Below, in pieces: positions 21,701 to 37,000 of a stretch of DNA of 64,000 nucleotides. The DNA is from Nipponacmea schrenckii. Taxonomy: Eukaryota > Mollusca > Gastropoda > Lottiidae. The DNA lies in contig JAUJPP010000003.1 of the NCBI GenBank assembly GCA_030562195.1, positions 40,120,602 to 40,184,601 on the forward strand, written 5' to 3'. The notes beneath the pieces were generated by a model that was not told the origin of the DNA, searched no databases, and saw nothing but the letters and a program-made list of their open reading frames with translations. Both the position numbers and the translations under genes were made by a program. Every line of letters begins with the position of its first letter. The stretch's first letter is position 1.

Positions 21701-24700
21701 CTTGGGTGATATTAAACAATTTCAGCAAGTTTTGTCAAAATCGGTCAATAACTGTGCTTTGTAGAGTGTTTACAAGCTAAATATTGAATGCGTTTTCAAA
21801 TACAAGGGCAATAACTGATATTAATTTTTTTTCGATTTGACTGGTTTTCAATAGGCTTCATCCTTGGGTGATAACAAATACTCAGGCCAAGTTTCATTAA
21901 AATCCATTAAAAATTGTTCTCTCAAGAGTGTTTACAAGCTAAAATTGAACGCGTTTTCAAGACCAAGGGCAATAACTCATACTAAATGTTTTTCGATTTC
22001 GCTGATTTTCGATAGGGTTTATCCTTCAGTTATAACATACTCTCACACCAAGTTTCATCAAAATCGGTCAAGAATTGCACTTTGTAGAGTGTTTACGAGC
22101 CATTCAAGAACAAGGGCACAAACTCATACTTATTTTTTTCCGATTTCGCTGATTTTCAATAGGGTTCATCCTTGCGTGATCATAAACACTCATATTAAGT
22201 TTCATCTAAATCCGTCAAGAATTACACCGTGTAGAGTGTTTACGAGCAATTGTGGACGGACGGACGGACGGACGGACTGACGGACGGACGGACGGATGTG
22301 GGTGACGACAATATACGCCCCCCATTTCATGTGGGCGTATAAAAAAAGACTCTGTATTAGCCCAGTAAATGCAGCAGGAAGTAAATTTCATTTCAAGCAT
22401 AAATGATGATACAATACATGCAAAATCAAATTTTTATCATTGTAATTAATGAATAATAAGGTTGATGATAATAATAATTACCTGAAGCACTTTTCTCAAT
22501 TCAATCAATTCTTGATTCAGAAGTACATTTGACACTGGTAAATATATATATATTATAATCAATTAAAATTTGTCAAATTAAGTATATTTCAAATGGTTTA
22601 TAATCAGTACAGCTGAACTCACCACATTTTACAATGTTTTCTGATGGACACTGAAATTTCGTTAAATTAGAGTCCACCAAAGTTTAATAGATTTACTTTA
22701 GCCATGAACGTTATCTGTTTCCTCAGGGGGCATATTGAGTAGCTCTGCTTTCTCTGACAACTAAATTTCACTCATTGTGAGAAGACAAATCTAGTCTTTC
22801 GAAGTTTATAATTAATTTTCTGAATGGGATTTTATATTACAATCAATTCATAAATTACAAAAAAATAAATACTTGTTCAAATAATTGTAGTTGCCAGTCT
22901 TGGAACTGGAAGCGTTTCCGGCAGCCAATTAATTATTATCACTAATTTCATTGTTAATTAACCACCTCCTACTGGTAATCACCTTATTAACTATATTAAT
23001 TGACAGATAGTGTTTGGTGGCTACTTGATTTTTGTGTAATTTAATTTTTTAATTTTTTCTTTTTACGTCTCTGACCTATTTGCAACAGCCCTGCTTCTGA
23101 CTGTGTCTGCATGTCCAGTCCCCTCAGCTTGAACATCATTTACAATATCAACTGAGTTAATGATCAATCTATTTCAAATAATAATGTCCCAAGGAATGGC
23201 TTTGAGCTTACCCTTAGCAGCTTCTGGAACATGTGTTAAATCATCTCCAATACTTAATACATCAGGAAACCTTTTACTGACAGCTTCTGTTAAAACATGT
23301 AGAAATGTTGACTTGTTATCACTTGTTTTAGTTATATCAATCTACAAATAAACAATGTATTAAACTTAGAAATGTTGACTTGTTATCGCTTATCTTATCA
23401 TCTATCTACAAATAAACAAGTTATGAAATGTATAAATGTCAATTTACCAATAAACCAGTTTCTTAAATGTAGAAAAGTTCAAACTTATAGATTATTAATA
23501 CATATAATGTGGATTAAAACTCTGTAGGTATGTTTGAATATGAATGTAAAATAAAAAATATAATGGTAATTGGACAAATCTAATTCAATTAAATTACCTG
23601 TGATAAAAAGGTTATACGGAAACCTGTGGCATCCCCTACTCTTTCATTGCCTTTATTCATATGATTTCCCATGGCGAGAATTAACTGCAAATAAATTCAA
23701 GAGTTAACTACATATAAAGACAATGATAAGGTAAGGTAACATACGCCCACACACTCAGCATTGTTTAATCATTTTTTCCTTTGATTAATAGCATCTACAT
23801 GTATATATACAAACAAACCTTCAATGTATGTCGTCAAATTTGAACTTGACAGCTGTCTAGTCAATACCAATCTTCACAATTTTAATCAAAATCCATCCAT
23901 AATAATGATGCGATTTTACTAAGTCAAGGACAATAGCTAAAAAATCAGTCATCAAAATTGTCAAGTTTGAACTTGACTGCTGCCTTATCAATTCCAATAT
24001 TCACACCAAGTTTCATAACAATCCTTTGAAAATTGTAGCTTCTGTTACATCAACAATAAAATTTTGACGTGATTTTACTAAATCAAGGGCAATACCTAAA
24101 ATACCATTCGTCAAAATTGTCATATAAAAACTTGACTGCAGCTCAATCATTTCCAAAATTAACTGCAAGTTTCAAAAAAGCCACTAAAAATTGTACTTCT
24201 ATTGCACCCACAATACTATTTTGATGCAATTTTAAAAACTCAAAAAAACATTCATGGAAAAAAAATCAAATTCAAACATGACCGCCATCTTCTAAATTCT
24301 AATGCTCACACCAAGCTTCATCAAAATCTATTCCAAATTGTAGCCTCTATTGCATTCACCATTGAATTTTGACTTGATGTTACTAAGTCAAGGGCAAAGG
24401 GCAAATACGTTCATCTAAAAATAGTCAAATTCAAGCTTAACCGCCATCTTAAAAAATTCCGATGCTCACATCAAGTTTCATTAAAATCTGTAGCTTCTAT
24501 TGCACAATAAATAAAATTTTGACATGAGTTTACTAAGTCAAGGGAAATAACTAAAAAACCACTCATTGCAAAATCTTCAACTTCGAACTTGACAGCCGTC
24601 TCATAAATTCCAATGCTCACACCATGTTTCATTAAAATCCATTGAAATTTATAGCCTCTATTGCACCCACAATAGAATTTTGACGCGATTTTACGAATCA

Positions 24701-27700
24701 AGGGCAATAACTCGCAAACGTTCATCGAAAAATCGTAATATTAAAATTTGACAAGTATCTTATCAATTCCAATGTTCACACCAAGTTTCAACAAATTCCA
24801 TTGGAAATTGTAGCTACTATTGCACCCACAATAAAATTTTGATGCAATTTTACTAAGTCAAGGGCAATAACTCAAAAACCATTCATTAAAAAATTATCAA
24901 ATTCGAAACTTGAATGCCGTCTTATAAATTCCAATGTTCATAACAAGTTTCATTAAAATCTATTATAAATTGTAGCCTCTATTGCATTAACAATAAATAT
25001 AGATGCAGGGGCAATATCTCAATAACCGTTCATCGAAAAATCGAAGTTGACCGCCATGTTATCAATTCCAATGCTCATACCAAGTTTCATTAAAATCCAT
25101 AGAAAATTGTAGTTTCTATAGTGTCTACAACAAATGTTGACGGCCGTTCATCGAAAAATCGAAGTTGACCGCCATGTTATCAATTCCAATGCTCATACCA
25201 AGTTTCATTAAAATCCATAGAAAATTGTAGCTTCTATAGTGTCTACAACAAATGTTGACGGACTGACAGACAGAGGGACAGGGGCGACAGCAATATACGT
25301 CCACATATTCATGTGGGCGTATAAAAAAAGAAAAAAAAAAGTTTTATTAAAGAAATCACTAATGGACGTCATAAACTGTAATGTAGCACGATGGTACTAA
25401 GTACTCCAAACCTTTATATTTAGACTTTGTAAAGTCTTTAACATTCTTTAAACATACAATTAGTTAAATAAAATATCTTCAAACTAAGAAACCTTGTCTA
25501 CATTACCTCCAATATTTTAGCTAACTTTTTACTATGCCTCAACTCTTGTGATGCAGCCTTTATACAACGTAAATGCTGAAAAATAAACAGCACAATACTA
25601 TACATAATACTCTATTTCTTTCTCTCAGGAACCTTCATGACTTCAATTTGTTTATTATACTTACCTCTTTCATTTCTGTTATTTTCTCTTTAAAGCTTGC
25701 TTTAAACAACATTGCTTTTAATCTTTGCTCATAATTTGGTATTTGACTGGTCTATAACATAAATGGAAAAATTGATGGTTTTAATGTAAATGTTAGAACC
25801 TAGATATGAAGTTTCTCAAGTAAACATAGTGTGTTATCATAAATAAATCCACAATATTTATTTATCTATAAACAGAGTCTCTTTCACTATCAGCAACATT
25901 TAAGGGAATCTTAAAAGGTTTCTCAATTTTCAATGAGTTGATAACAATGTTTATCTCCATTCAAATTTTTCTTCAGATTGCTCTGGTTCTTACAATTCTA
26001 CACATTACTAATCATTTTCATGGAATGAAAAAAGAATATAATCTATATAGTACCTCATAAGCAAATCTATCAGCATTACTAAAACTATCTACATCACCAG
26101 TAAAACTGTCATATAATTCTTGCTGAAATAAGAAAATAAATACTTCTACAACAGTTCAAACCATGGTGGGGTTCTTATTTGTGTGATGTACATTTCTAGG
26201 TTTGTGTATACCATGTACTCTGAGTAATCCAACATCTGAGTAATCCGACATTCTGCATAATCAGACATCATTTTCTGGTCCGATTGATTTCCTGCTTATA
26301 CCTGTTTAAAAGTCTCTGAGTATTGTGACATTCTGTCTATTCTGAATTGCGACATTACTCAGTGTTATTAATTTAAGATAAAACTGTTGTATTACTGTTG
26401 TGTTACTTGCGTCACTGAGCTATTAGTAACATATGGAACATAATAAAAATTCTCGAAAATCTGAGCAATCCAACACTCTCCCTAATCCAACATTATTTTG
26501 CAGTCCCGATATACATGTATGTCGGATTACTCAGAGTACACTGTGTGTATTATTCAAATGATGCACGTCATTTCTTTCATTGTCATGTACTTGATGCTCT
26601 AACATAAATCTGTCAATCTAATATTATGAATTTATGTAGTTTTAAATAAATTTGTTTTTTTTCCTCATCATTCATAGTATTTCCCAATTGGCTGAAAAAA
26701 GAAGTTTTAGTAAAAAAAAATAGAATATATATATATATAGTATATGTTAAATAATGAAATATATACTCTACTGTAAAGCAGTATGGAAGACAGTGACAGG
26801 GTTTTTGCCCCATTGATATATTTGAAACAAAATCAAAGTTTGTTAACAATGTTGTTTATTTACCTCTTGTTTACTGGCAGAATAATTCAGTAGTTGTTTT
26901 AATAGTTCGGGAGTTAATATATCTTCATCCATTGAAAATATAGCATGTTTAATATCACTTATAGACATTTTTAAATGCCCCAATAATATAGCTGTAATAA
27001 TCAAAATCATATCAATAAAACTTGACTAGCAATTCCTTTTTTATATCCATATACTTCAGGATGCTGCTATATGTATTTTATTAATGCAACAAGATGAATA
27101 ATTCCAGATTAAAACTTGAATTATATATGGCAAATGATAACATTTATTTACATGGAATGGAAATCTTTAAAATTACTCACAAATATTGTACGCTTTCTTC
27201 GGATTCAAAATAAACACTTCTTGTTTCTTATCAATAACAGCTGAAATATAAATATCCAATTAATTATAATATTTACAAATTAATAATAATAATAATATCT
27301 TAATAATAATGATAATAATAAAAATAATTTAATAATAATTATAATATGATCATAATAATAATTATACTTAAATAATAATACCTTGTTTAGTAGTTTTGGT
27401 ACTAAAATGTTGGTCTAGTTCTAAATATTTGACGATATCTTCAAGTTCACTATCATCTATCTAGAAATATAATAACTTGTGATGCTAAAGTGTATGGTGA
27501 CAACAGTGACATGGTTGGTGTATGCAAATTGTTAATCTACATATATTTTAAAATGAAAAATACAAGCTTTTACCAGCTATAAGAACATCTTTTCAGCATG
27601 TTATTAAGTCAAAGAATTTGGAAGTGAATTTGGCATCAGATTTGTATTTCTACAATGATACATCAAGAAAATCTTATGATTTTAAATAGAATGAATATTA

Positions 27701-28036
27701 GTTCACATTATATATCCACTAAAGCAATACATTCTTCATAATATTGGCATTTTTAAAGAGTAATCACTTTCACTTTGTCATTAAGGTTGTCCTGCTGTAG
27801 GTATGAGTATGACCAATAACTGTAATAATAGAAATAGCTATGTACTTAGAGTATCGATAATGAAAACTTTGATGAAGATGACAGACAAGGCAAACATATA
27901 AAAACCTAAGAGATTCAATGACTTACTTGTTGCCAAACTGTATTATTGACAGTAGATGGATTCAGTTTTTCCCAATTAATTCTTTTAACATTCATCTGTT
28001 TATTATTATAAGCTTGAAAGGTTGGTGGAGGTGGGA
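18761..28036 (-). CDS. GRID2IP: Formin exons 16-27: FH2 domain
   Basis: Residues 815-1186. The FH2 domain nucleates and processively elongates actin filaments as a dimer. Landmarks in order: VKRINWEKLNPSTVNNTVW (lasso/knob start), KKQEVFILNPKKAYNI, LLGHLKMSISDIKHAIF, PNYEQRLKAMLFKASF, LILAMGNHMNKGNERVGDA (the diagnostic GN-x-N-x-G region), GFRITFLSQ, TFLHVLTEAV and FGIFADFVAKFE. The knob Ile is represented by Val or neighbouring residues (NTVWQQID), and the Lys in the post region could not be assigned with certainty. The remaining coiled-coil and tail are missing from the trace. Confidence 0.92.
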
Positions 28037-31000
28037 CTAAAACATTGAAGAAGAAAAACAATAAAGAACTCAAGAACCATTTGTTATCTTAAATGAACAA
28101 TTCAAACCACATTCCAGACGAAAAAAGTGGTTCCCAAAATCATTCTTATGTTCAAAAGAGAACTCAAATTTTCAAGTATTCAAAAGCAATAATGGCAAAA
28201 CAAATGAGCTTACGAGGAAAACTATTCAACTAAAAGGAAAATCAAGAAAGACAAATTTTATTTCTAAACAATAAATTGTATAATTCAGAAAGAGTTATAA
28301 GCAAAATATTGTTTTAAGGAATAAAATGTTTAAATATAGTATGTAGTCTATCTCTAAAAGTTGAATATCATAACTTACCAGGAGGAGGAGGGGGTGGGGC
28401 AGGTGTAAAAGAATTCTGCACTCTTTGTTGAACAATTCCTTTGGAGATAATTCTGTTTTTCTCTGAATCTTGGTCTGATGTTTCTGCTGCCATGACAGCA
28501 TCTAATTCTTCTAAAGCTGTTATTGCTGACTGATTGAAGGAGTCACCAGGTCGGACATTAAACTTCTTAGTTTCATGTTCTGCTTCATTAAACATAGTAT
28601 CTCGTTTTTTATAATGACCACTTGCTGGACTGACTTTCTGTGGTGTAAGTTTTCTTACTCTGTTTAATTCTGGTGAATCCATTTGTTTTTTATGAAATGA
28701 TCTTCCCTCTAGTCCAGGATAACCAACTGGTATAATAGTTACATATCGTTTAGAATCTCCAGTTTCATGTTCAATATCATCTATAGAAACATAAATTACT
28801 CTTTGTAAACAAACAACCTCTTACTAATCTTTAAACAAATTTCAAATCATTAATATAATTGATAATAGCTTACAAATTCAAAGCTGATGTATATTCCACC
28901 TACTTTCAAGTCACACTGGCTCATTGAGTTAAGAGCTTGAATTTCTGACAAATCCTAACTGCTGTTTGTACAATGACATGAACTGCCATTAAAGTTCAAT
29001 GAAGAAAAGCAGAAAATTAGAAATTTTGTCTGTAGATTACCGTCATGATGACCTTGGCCTTTACCAACAATGGCATCTTTAGCTTCTTGAATAGCTTTCC
29101 TGGTTTCCTCTAGTTCTTTCACTAATGCTTTATCAGCTGATCTCAGATCTGATCTATTATGATTTCTAAATTTTAATCTTTCACGTGGTGATGATTCTGA
29201 TGGAGTACTACTCCCTTTCTCATCTTCTGATGATGATCCTGACATCTACAAGACAAAATTAATTATTTCTGACCCAATTACAAGATTTACCATTCAATTC
29301 ATGTATAAGGTATTTTTAGACTTTGAATATTCTTTGCTATTATTATATTGGACATGTTAGACTTTGTATATCCTTTGTTTGGCATGTGAAAAATTTTAAA
29401 GAACCAATAGAAAATATACAAAAAGTTTGACCACTAATCAGATTGTAAAGAGAATGGATCTTTCTTCTTAAGAATAAACACTACTCTTAGAAATTTTGTG
29501 TATGCTTCTAAAATTATGTCAGGTATACATTCTTACCATTTCATTGCGTTCTTTTATAGTTTTTGAATTTCCTGTGTAAAGAAAAAAAAAATTGACATGA
29601 CCAATTATTTTCAAATAAATCTCAACCCCAGCTACTCTAATCTAAACTGATTTTCGATATCTTGACTTCAGATAACCAAAAAACATTATCAACTCTTAGT
29701 TGTGATATCTACATCTACACATTATTTTACATCATAAGTCTCAGATAGTTTTTTCTTCTTTAGCATGCATGGCTTCTGTACATGATGGAAAACATTCCCA
29801 AATAAAAGTTCAGTGAAAAGATGCAAAGACATACTAGTGGTTTATCAAACATATTTTGAAGAAAAATTAATGGTACCCAAATATAAGAAAACAATGTTCA
29901 TATACCTATAACAATTGCAGATTTGTAAATTGAACTGAACCCAAGTCTTCAAATGAAAAGGTGGTGAACCCCAGAAAATATACCAACACCATAACTGAAG
30001 TTGTGACATTCTTGTATAATAAGACTATTATTATGTGAATAAAGAAAATAAATCATAAGACAACATATATATCACATAAACCCTGTTACCAAATGTAAAG
30101 CCATGGATAAGCTGTGGTTCATCTTCAGATCCTATATAAGAATCACTAGGTAGAGGTGAAACAGATTGGGACACTAGAGAAATAGAATTTTAAATGAATA
30201 GTTATGCACAATGAAACATAATAAGGTATAAAGGTCAAGGGTGCATCTACGAAGAAGGGTAAATTTTTATTCAGCCTACGGTTTATAATAAATACTATGG
30301 TTTATTCTTCAATTACATTATGTACTAACGTTTGATTTTTCAATATAAAATCTAGCAAAATCATTTGATGATGAAATGAAACAATGAACATTGAATAACT
30401 TTTCAACTTGTAATTATACATATTTATATTACTGCCATGATCTTTAATAAAAGTTGCGGACTCACTAGAATATTTCTGTAGTTGTAAGAGACGTTGTCTA
30501 ACTACTATTTGATGATCTGTATGTATCAGGGGTAGTATATACTTCCATAAACTTCTTTTAGACGGTGTATCAAGAATCACCTCAATATCTTCTAGCATAT
30601 CATTAATATCTCTGCAATATATCATAGATACAGCTAGTGCCATCAAAGAAAAATAAAACCTACTCTTCTACTCTTCTACACCAAATGGTCTAATAAAAAT
30701 AGGCAATGTAGTGTGCTAATGGCATTAACCTGCCTACTCTATTTGTGACTTGTATGAAAGAGAGATTTTGAACATGTAGTCTGTTGCACTTAAGTCTCTG
30801 TTTAATTGTCCCATGCAATATATTTTACATATCTGCCCCTCTGACCTGCATCACTGACAAAGAAAAATAGTGATGGCCCATCGTAATACACCCACCGTTG
30901 AAAATAACATTCACAATAAATTGAGCAAGGGCCATAAGGCACAATCTTTAGAGAAAGTATTCTTTGTGAGGCTTATCAAAGGCTCATACTAAGTTTCATC

Positions 31001-34000
31001 AAATTTCATGAAGAAACCAGCCCTCTCTGTCTTGTAAACAATAAATTTAACACGTTTTAAAGAACAATAACTCTATTAGATATGTTCGATTACACCAGGG
31101 TGGTGAATGGCTCAGTGGTTAGCGAGTTGGACTGTCGTCTGCTAGGCGACTAGGTGCCGTGGGTTTGAATCCCGATCGGTGCGAGGAAATAAAAATTAGG
31201 TCTGATTCCTAGGCCCGTGCTTTCCCGGAACTACGAGATAGTAGTTTCCCCCCCTCTATCTATTAGATATGTTCGATTTGCCTGGCTTTCAATAGGGTAC
31301 ATCCTTAGGATGTTACAAATACACCAACTTTCATCAAAACACATCAAGAACACAACTTCCTATCGTATTCACAAGAAATTTCTGGACAAAGTCAACAACT
31401 CAAAGTAAATATTTTTCGGTAAGCTAAATTTGCAATCGGTTTCTTCTTTGGGTAATTCAAAAGGCTCAAATCACGCATTGTCAAAATCTATCAAGAAACC
31501 AGATCTCTATCAAGTCTACAAAGAATCAGAGGCTGATAAAGTGAACACATTTTAAAGAACAAGGGCAATAACTCAATAAATATTTTTTGATTAGTCTGAT
31601 TTTCAATAGGGTCTATCCTCGAGTTATAACAAACACTCACACCAAGTTTCATCAAATTCCATCAAGAACCCGGCTCCCTATCGTGTTCACAAGGAATTTT
31701 AGGACAAGGGCAATAACTCATAGTAAATATTTTTCGATTGGTTTCATTTTCGATAGGCTTCATCCTTGAGGTCATTACGAAGACTCATTCCAAGTTTCAT
31801 TAAAATCCATCAAGAAATGTGGTCTCTATCGTGTTCACAACAATTGTGGACAGGCAGACGGACAGACAGAAGGGACACACAGACAGACAGGCAGCCAGAA
31901 GGCTTCATCCTTGGATGATTACAAACACATACACAGAAATTGGTCAAAATCCATCCAGAAACGATCTCTCTATCATGTCCACAACACATTTTTGAACGCA
32001 TAATGAATGTGTTTTCAAGAACAAGGGCAATAACTCATCAATTTATTTTTCGATTTGTCTGATTTTCAATAGGCTTCATCCTTAAGTAATAACAAGCAAT
32101 CACACCAAATTTCATCAAAATCCATCAAGAAACACACTCTAAATCGTGTTCACAACAAATTTTCAAAAACAAGGGCAATAACTCATTGAATATTTTTCGA
32201 TTGGTCTGATTTTCAAAAGGCTTCTTCCTTTGGTTATAACAAACACACTCACCAAATTTGGTCAAAATCCATTAAGAAATGTGGTCTCTATCGTGTTCAC
32301 AACAATTGTGGACAGACAGACGGACAGACGGTATAAAAACTGGGATGAGAGTTTCTGAATGATAAATCACTTATTTTGGCCAAAGCTGAGGAAGAAACCA
32401 GATCTCAATAAGTAGTGTTTGAAAGAAACAGAAGGTAGTAGACGTAGCGACTGACTATAAAAATCTTACTTATTTTCATCATATCTCTGTAAGATTTCTT
32501 TAAGTTGTTGACGTTCTGTTGGTGTTAATAAAAATTCTAACTGTTGACGGAATGTAGTAGGTAAATTATCAGGTATATATGACTGTTCATTATAATCATC
32601 TAAATAGATAAAGAAAAAAAAGTATGAATAATGAAATGTAGTAGGGATCCTAACAAGTAAAAACCAAGTGTAAGTGGTCAAAATTCTAAAAAAGTGATGC
32701 ACATGGCTGAATGAAGGTCTTGCAGATAGAACATTCAGTATCTTGTACAATTTAGAAAATCAAGGAATATTTGTACAAACTGGTAGGGGTGGGCATATTC
32801 CCTTTACAACTGGTATGAAATTTCTAGTAATCTAAAATTTGAAATGTAAAATTATAGGTGGTATATCGCCATAAATATAGTAAATATAAGTAAAATATCA
32901 TGATGTTGTTAGTAAGAATTGTCTTTAAGAAGTATAACATTCTCACATGTACACAAAAGAATAAAATGGTCTACAAAAATAATATATCTTTCAATATTAA
33001 TTCAATTTTAAAATAATTCATGGTTATGTTTTGTGATTACTTATACTTTATTGTTTACAAAGAGATGATGTAATAGCAGTGCCTTTTCATGAGATTCTGT
33101 GAAAGACAACTATAGTTGGATTGGGTCTTGTCCTTATTTCAATGACAGAACACGACTAAGATAAAGTAATGTGAATCAAAAATTCCCCAAAATGAGTATG
33201 ACTATCAAACAAGTTGATTTCTACTTCAAATATCAACATAATTTTGAGTGCAAAGATGTGAATATAGTTTCATATATAGTAAATATATTTCTTCAAACTG
33301 GTCCTTGAAAAACCTTCCATATTCAGGTCACTTGAATGGTTGGGTTTTAAATTTCAAAATTTAACTTACTGTTATACTTTATTCTTGGACTGGTCAAAGG
33401 CTCTTGTTGATATTTTTCAACATTTACACACTCTAAAATACATGTTATATGTTGATATTTTAACAACTGTTTTCCAATTGAGATATAGTGAGTTTTATCA
33501 ATTCATTGGATATTATACAACTTATTAACTTAAGCAATGTGACATACGCCCACCAGCAGCTTTGATTACAAGTACATGTACAAATCAATGTTTGTTGTAC
33601 ATTCACACTTCGTTCAAGTGTTTTCTATAGAGCATTTTAAGCAGACAAAATCAAAAGAATCCCTTAATAATTGTTGTCTGTAGAGTGAGCAGATTTGCAC
33701 TATGAAAACGCGATGTAAGTCTGAAAAAATATTTTGGTTAAAATTTATCAGATCATTATGAAAATCAATAGGAATCATCCACATGTTGACAATAACCTAC
33801 AAAATAAAAACTGAGAACTGAATCCAGTAGAGCAAGCATGAGTTGCACACTACAGCTAATGGAAAATATAGCTAAGTCAGACACCATAAATCAGAGAAAA
33901 ATCATTGGATCATCATGAAAATCAACAGCAATCATCTTCATAATGAGTTCCACAAAATAAAAATCAAAAGAATCCATTAAGAATTGTAGCCTGTAGAGTG

Positions 34001-37000
34001 AGCACAAACAAATTTGAACGGAAGGGTGGACCGACAGACCGCCTGGGCGATTACAATATATCTCCAAATAAATTAGTGGGCATATGAAAAGCAAAATTCC
34101 AAATTCAAAACTCTACGTAATTGTCTAATTGTCCACAGGTCAGTTGATGTTAAAGCCAAATATACAATTAAACATAGAACAGGTCATTTACAATCCTGAA
34201 AAATTATTGACATTCTTTCATAGGAAATGTAATGTTTGGGGTTTGGGGTTTGGTATAGAAATCTTGACATGTCTGACTGAAAAAAATCAAATGCAACTCA
34301 CCTAACAATATATCTTGCGGTAAACTAATACGATGTAAACAATATTCTTGATGTTCAATAGGTAACCTTGCTATAATAAACATCCATAATGTCTTTTTAG
34401 ACGGACTGTCTAATATTTCAGCTAGCGAACTGTGTAGATCTACCACATTACTGTAATATAAAATAGAGACAATCTCATTATTGGGCGGAAATGGGAAGGA
34501 TAAGAGGATCTATAAAATAATCAATGGTGAAGGCCCATATTTTTCATTTTATAAAGAATTTCATTTTTGTGTAGACCTTGAATAAAGACTTTTATCTGTA
34601 GAAGATTTAATTAGATACGTCACTGATATTTACGTGGGATTGATTGCTCTTGATTAACAAGACAAGCTTGTCCTAAGTGTGTCTGTTAAATAGTCACCTT
34701 TAGCATTATACATAAGACTTATAGTTTACTGGCTTGATAGTTTAAGGGATTGGCTGTTTTAAAGCTGCCAATTTAATACTCTGCAGGATTAGGACTTTTG
34801 GTTTGAAGAACTCTGATCTCTACCAACAGCACATGTTATTTATGTTAAGGTGTAGGGTGTTTTTGTATTCATCTTGTGGTTGATTTTGTTTAAAAAACTA
34901 TACTTGGGTTATTGTTCTCTAGCCTTTTATTCGCATGTTGACCCTTGACACATATGTTAGCGGGATTGGGTCTCCTGTCTCTGGTTTAGGAGTTGGGATT
35001 CATTGATTTGTGCAGTTTTTGGAAGCCCTAGCCCTCCTGTTACACATCTTTGAGTTGTTTAACTTTGTTCAATGAGCTCTTGTATTGAATATGGTCAACC
35101 ATGCCATGTAAAAATACAATAAGGTTTGTGAATTGTAGCATTTTCCTTGCTTGCAGAAAATAACAGGATAATATATCCTGTGCCTATGTTTTCGTAACTT
35201 TGTCATTGATTATTATATATTTACATTAGCTATTGTTTTTCTCCATTGGACTAATGTTAATACGTGTGGCGTTTATGAGACAATAACTGCCATTGCCTCA
35301 TCACCAAAACATTGAGCGTAGTAATACACGGTAACCAATGTAAATAAACATGGCCGTCGCTCTATTAACATCAATCATCTTCACGCTTGAACGTAAAATT
35401 CCAATTTTAATGTTGAATTCTAATATGTAATAAAGTTTCCATTAGCCTAACCCAAAGCCAATCTAATACTCACAGTCTCATACAAGAATAATTGGCAAAA
35501 TGCGATAGAACTCAATCGAATTAGGCCTGAGTGTACTGGCCATAGCCATAGACCCATTTGACCTAGTTACTCGCTTCAGTTTAAGAGCCTAAAAGTGCAG
35601 GTTTGTGGATTGTTTAATATTAAGTTTCAAAATACTATACTTTTACTGAAAATTAACTGAATTGAGTGTAAACTGTGGTCACCTATCAACATATGGAGCG
35701 GGCCTTCTTCTAGATTGGTCTTTATAGTTTTTTTCATTTTCTCAACTTTCCTACTTGTTCACATGCGGTCAGGTCTAGCCGAATCACCTCTCCGTTCTTC
35801 AATTGTATCCGCATTCATTAAATTTCATGATTTTGTTGCTTTTCATCGTTAAAGATGGAATTCATACCAAAATGTTTTATATTTACTGATAAATGAATTG
35901 ATTTATAAAGATTAAACATAAAATTGAGATAAACATTGTTTTTTCTTACATTCTGAGAGCTTTCTTCCGCGAATAATATTCTGACGAAAAGAAAATGTCC
36001 TGATATACGACCATAACCGCCATAGGGTGACCGTTTATTGCTTAAATATCCAAAATGTATGTTGCCAATGCATGTTTATCAAACAATATAATACACCATG
36101 CTTACTTTGAAATTTCATAATTTTCTATGGCTTTTCTTATTTGATGTTTTTCTCTGCCAGTTAATAAAAAGTCTGCCTGTAAAAAAATTGCAAAAGAAGC
36201 TGAAATGGAAACTGCATTCAGTTCAGGGTCATTCTATGTAAGGAATGCTGGGATATCAAGAGTTCAACATCGAATTGTAATAAATTTTACAGTGTTTATT
36301 TGTAAAAATGAACGTGATTTATTAAAGATTAATCTTGTCAGATCGCCGATGGAAGCAAAGTAAGTATCTGCCAAAACTATGAAATAAAACATCTGGATCA
36401 GAAATTCAATAAGATTGGATATTAGATCACAAATAATACTTACCCTCTGTTGAAATGTTCTACCCTCTGTATCTGTATGATGTTGATTAGTTAACCAATC
36501 CACAGAACCATGACTGGATAATGAAGATTCACTAGACACAGACGTCAAACTAACAGATGGTGCTACAACAAGATAAATCAACTTCATTCCACAATTTTTT
36601 TGCTATCAACATTTTCATTTTGACATATTCTATTCATAAGTTTTGTTCTTGAAATTTACTGCTTTTGAATGTTAAATACTGTTTTGTTTGTTTGAAATAT
36701 ATTTCTCTTTTCTTAATTCCAGTTATATATAATCTCGCTTGAAATTAAACTGCACCTCCATTAACCAACACATTTTAAGATAATGCCAAACAAGCACATA
36801 AGTGTATATTGAGTAGCTTTCCGAATCTACAGCAATTTATAAAAAAAATGTTGATTGTCTTAAAGGATATGCATTAACTGACATTTGTCTTAAAGTTCAG
36901 TATAATAGAAAGAAGGGATATATTTTGTTAAATTTGAAATAGATAATACACTTACACAAACCATTTTCACATCGTAATATTTCAATAGTAGGTGCTGAAC

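Noticed and set aside
20163..22345. CRISPR-like regular repeats
   Set aside because: Monomers are contiguous ~161 bp tandem units without unique spacers, in a eukaryotic spliced genome.
31092..31180. Possible tRNA gene
   Set aside because: Box A and B are present, but the sequence continues into a SINE body, is flanked by a 19 bp target duplication and has a related truncated copy elsewhere.
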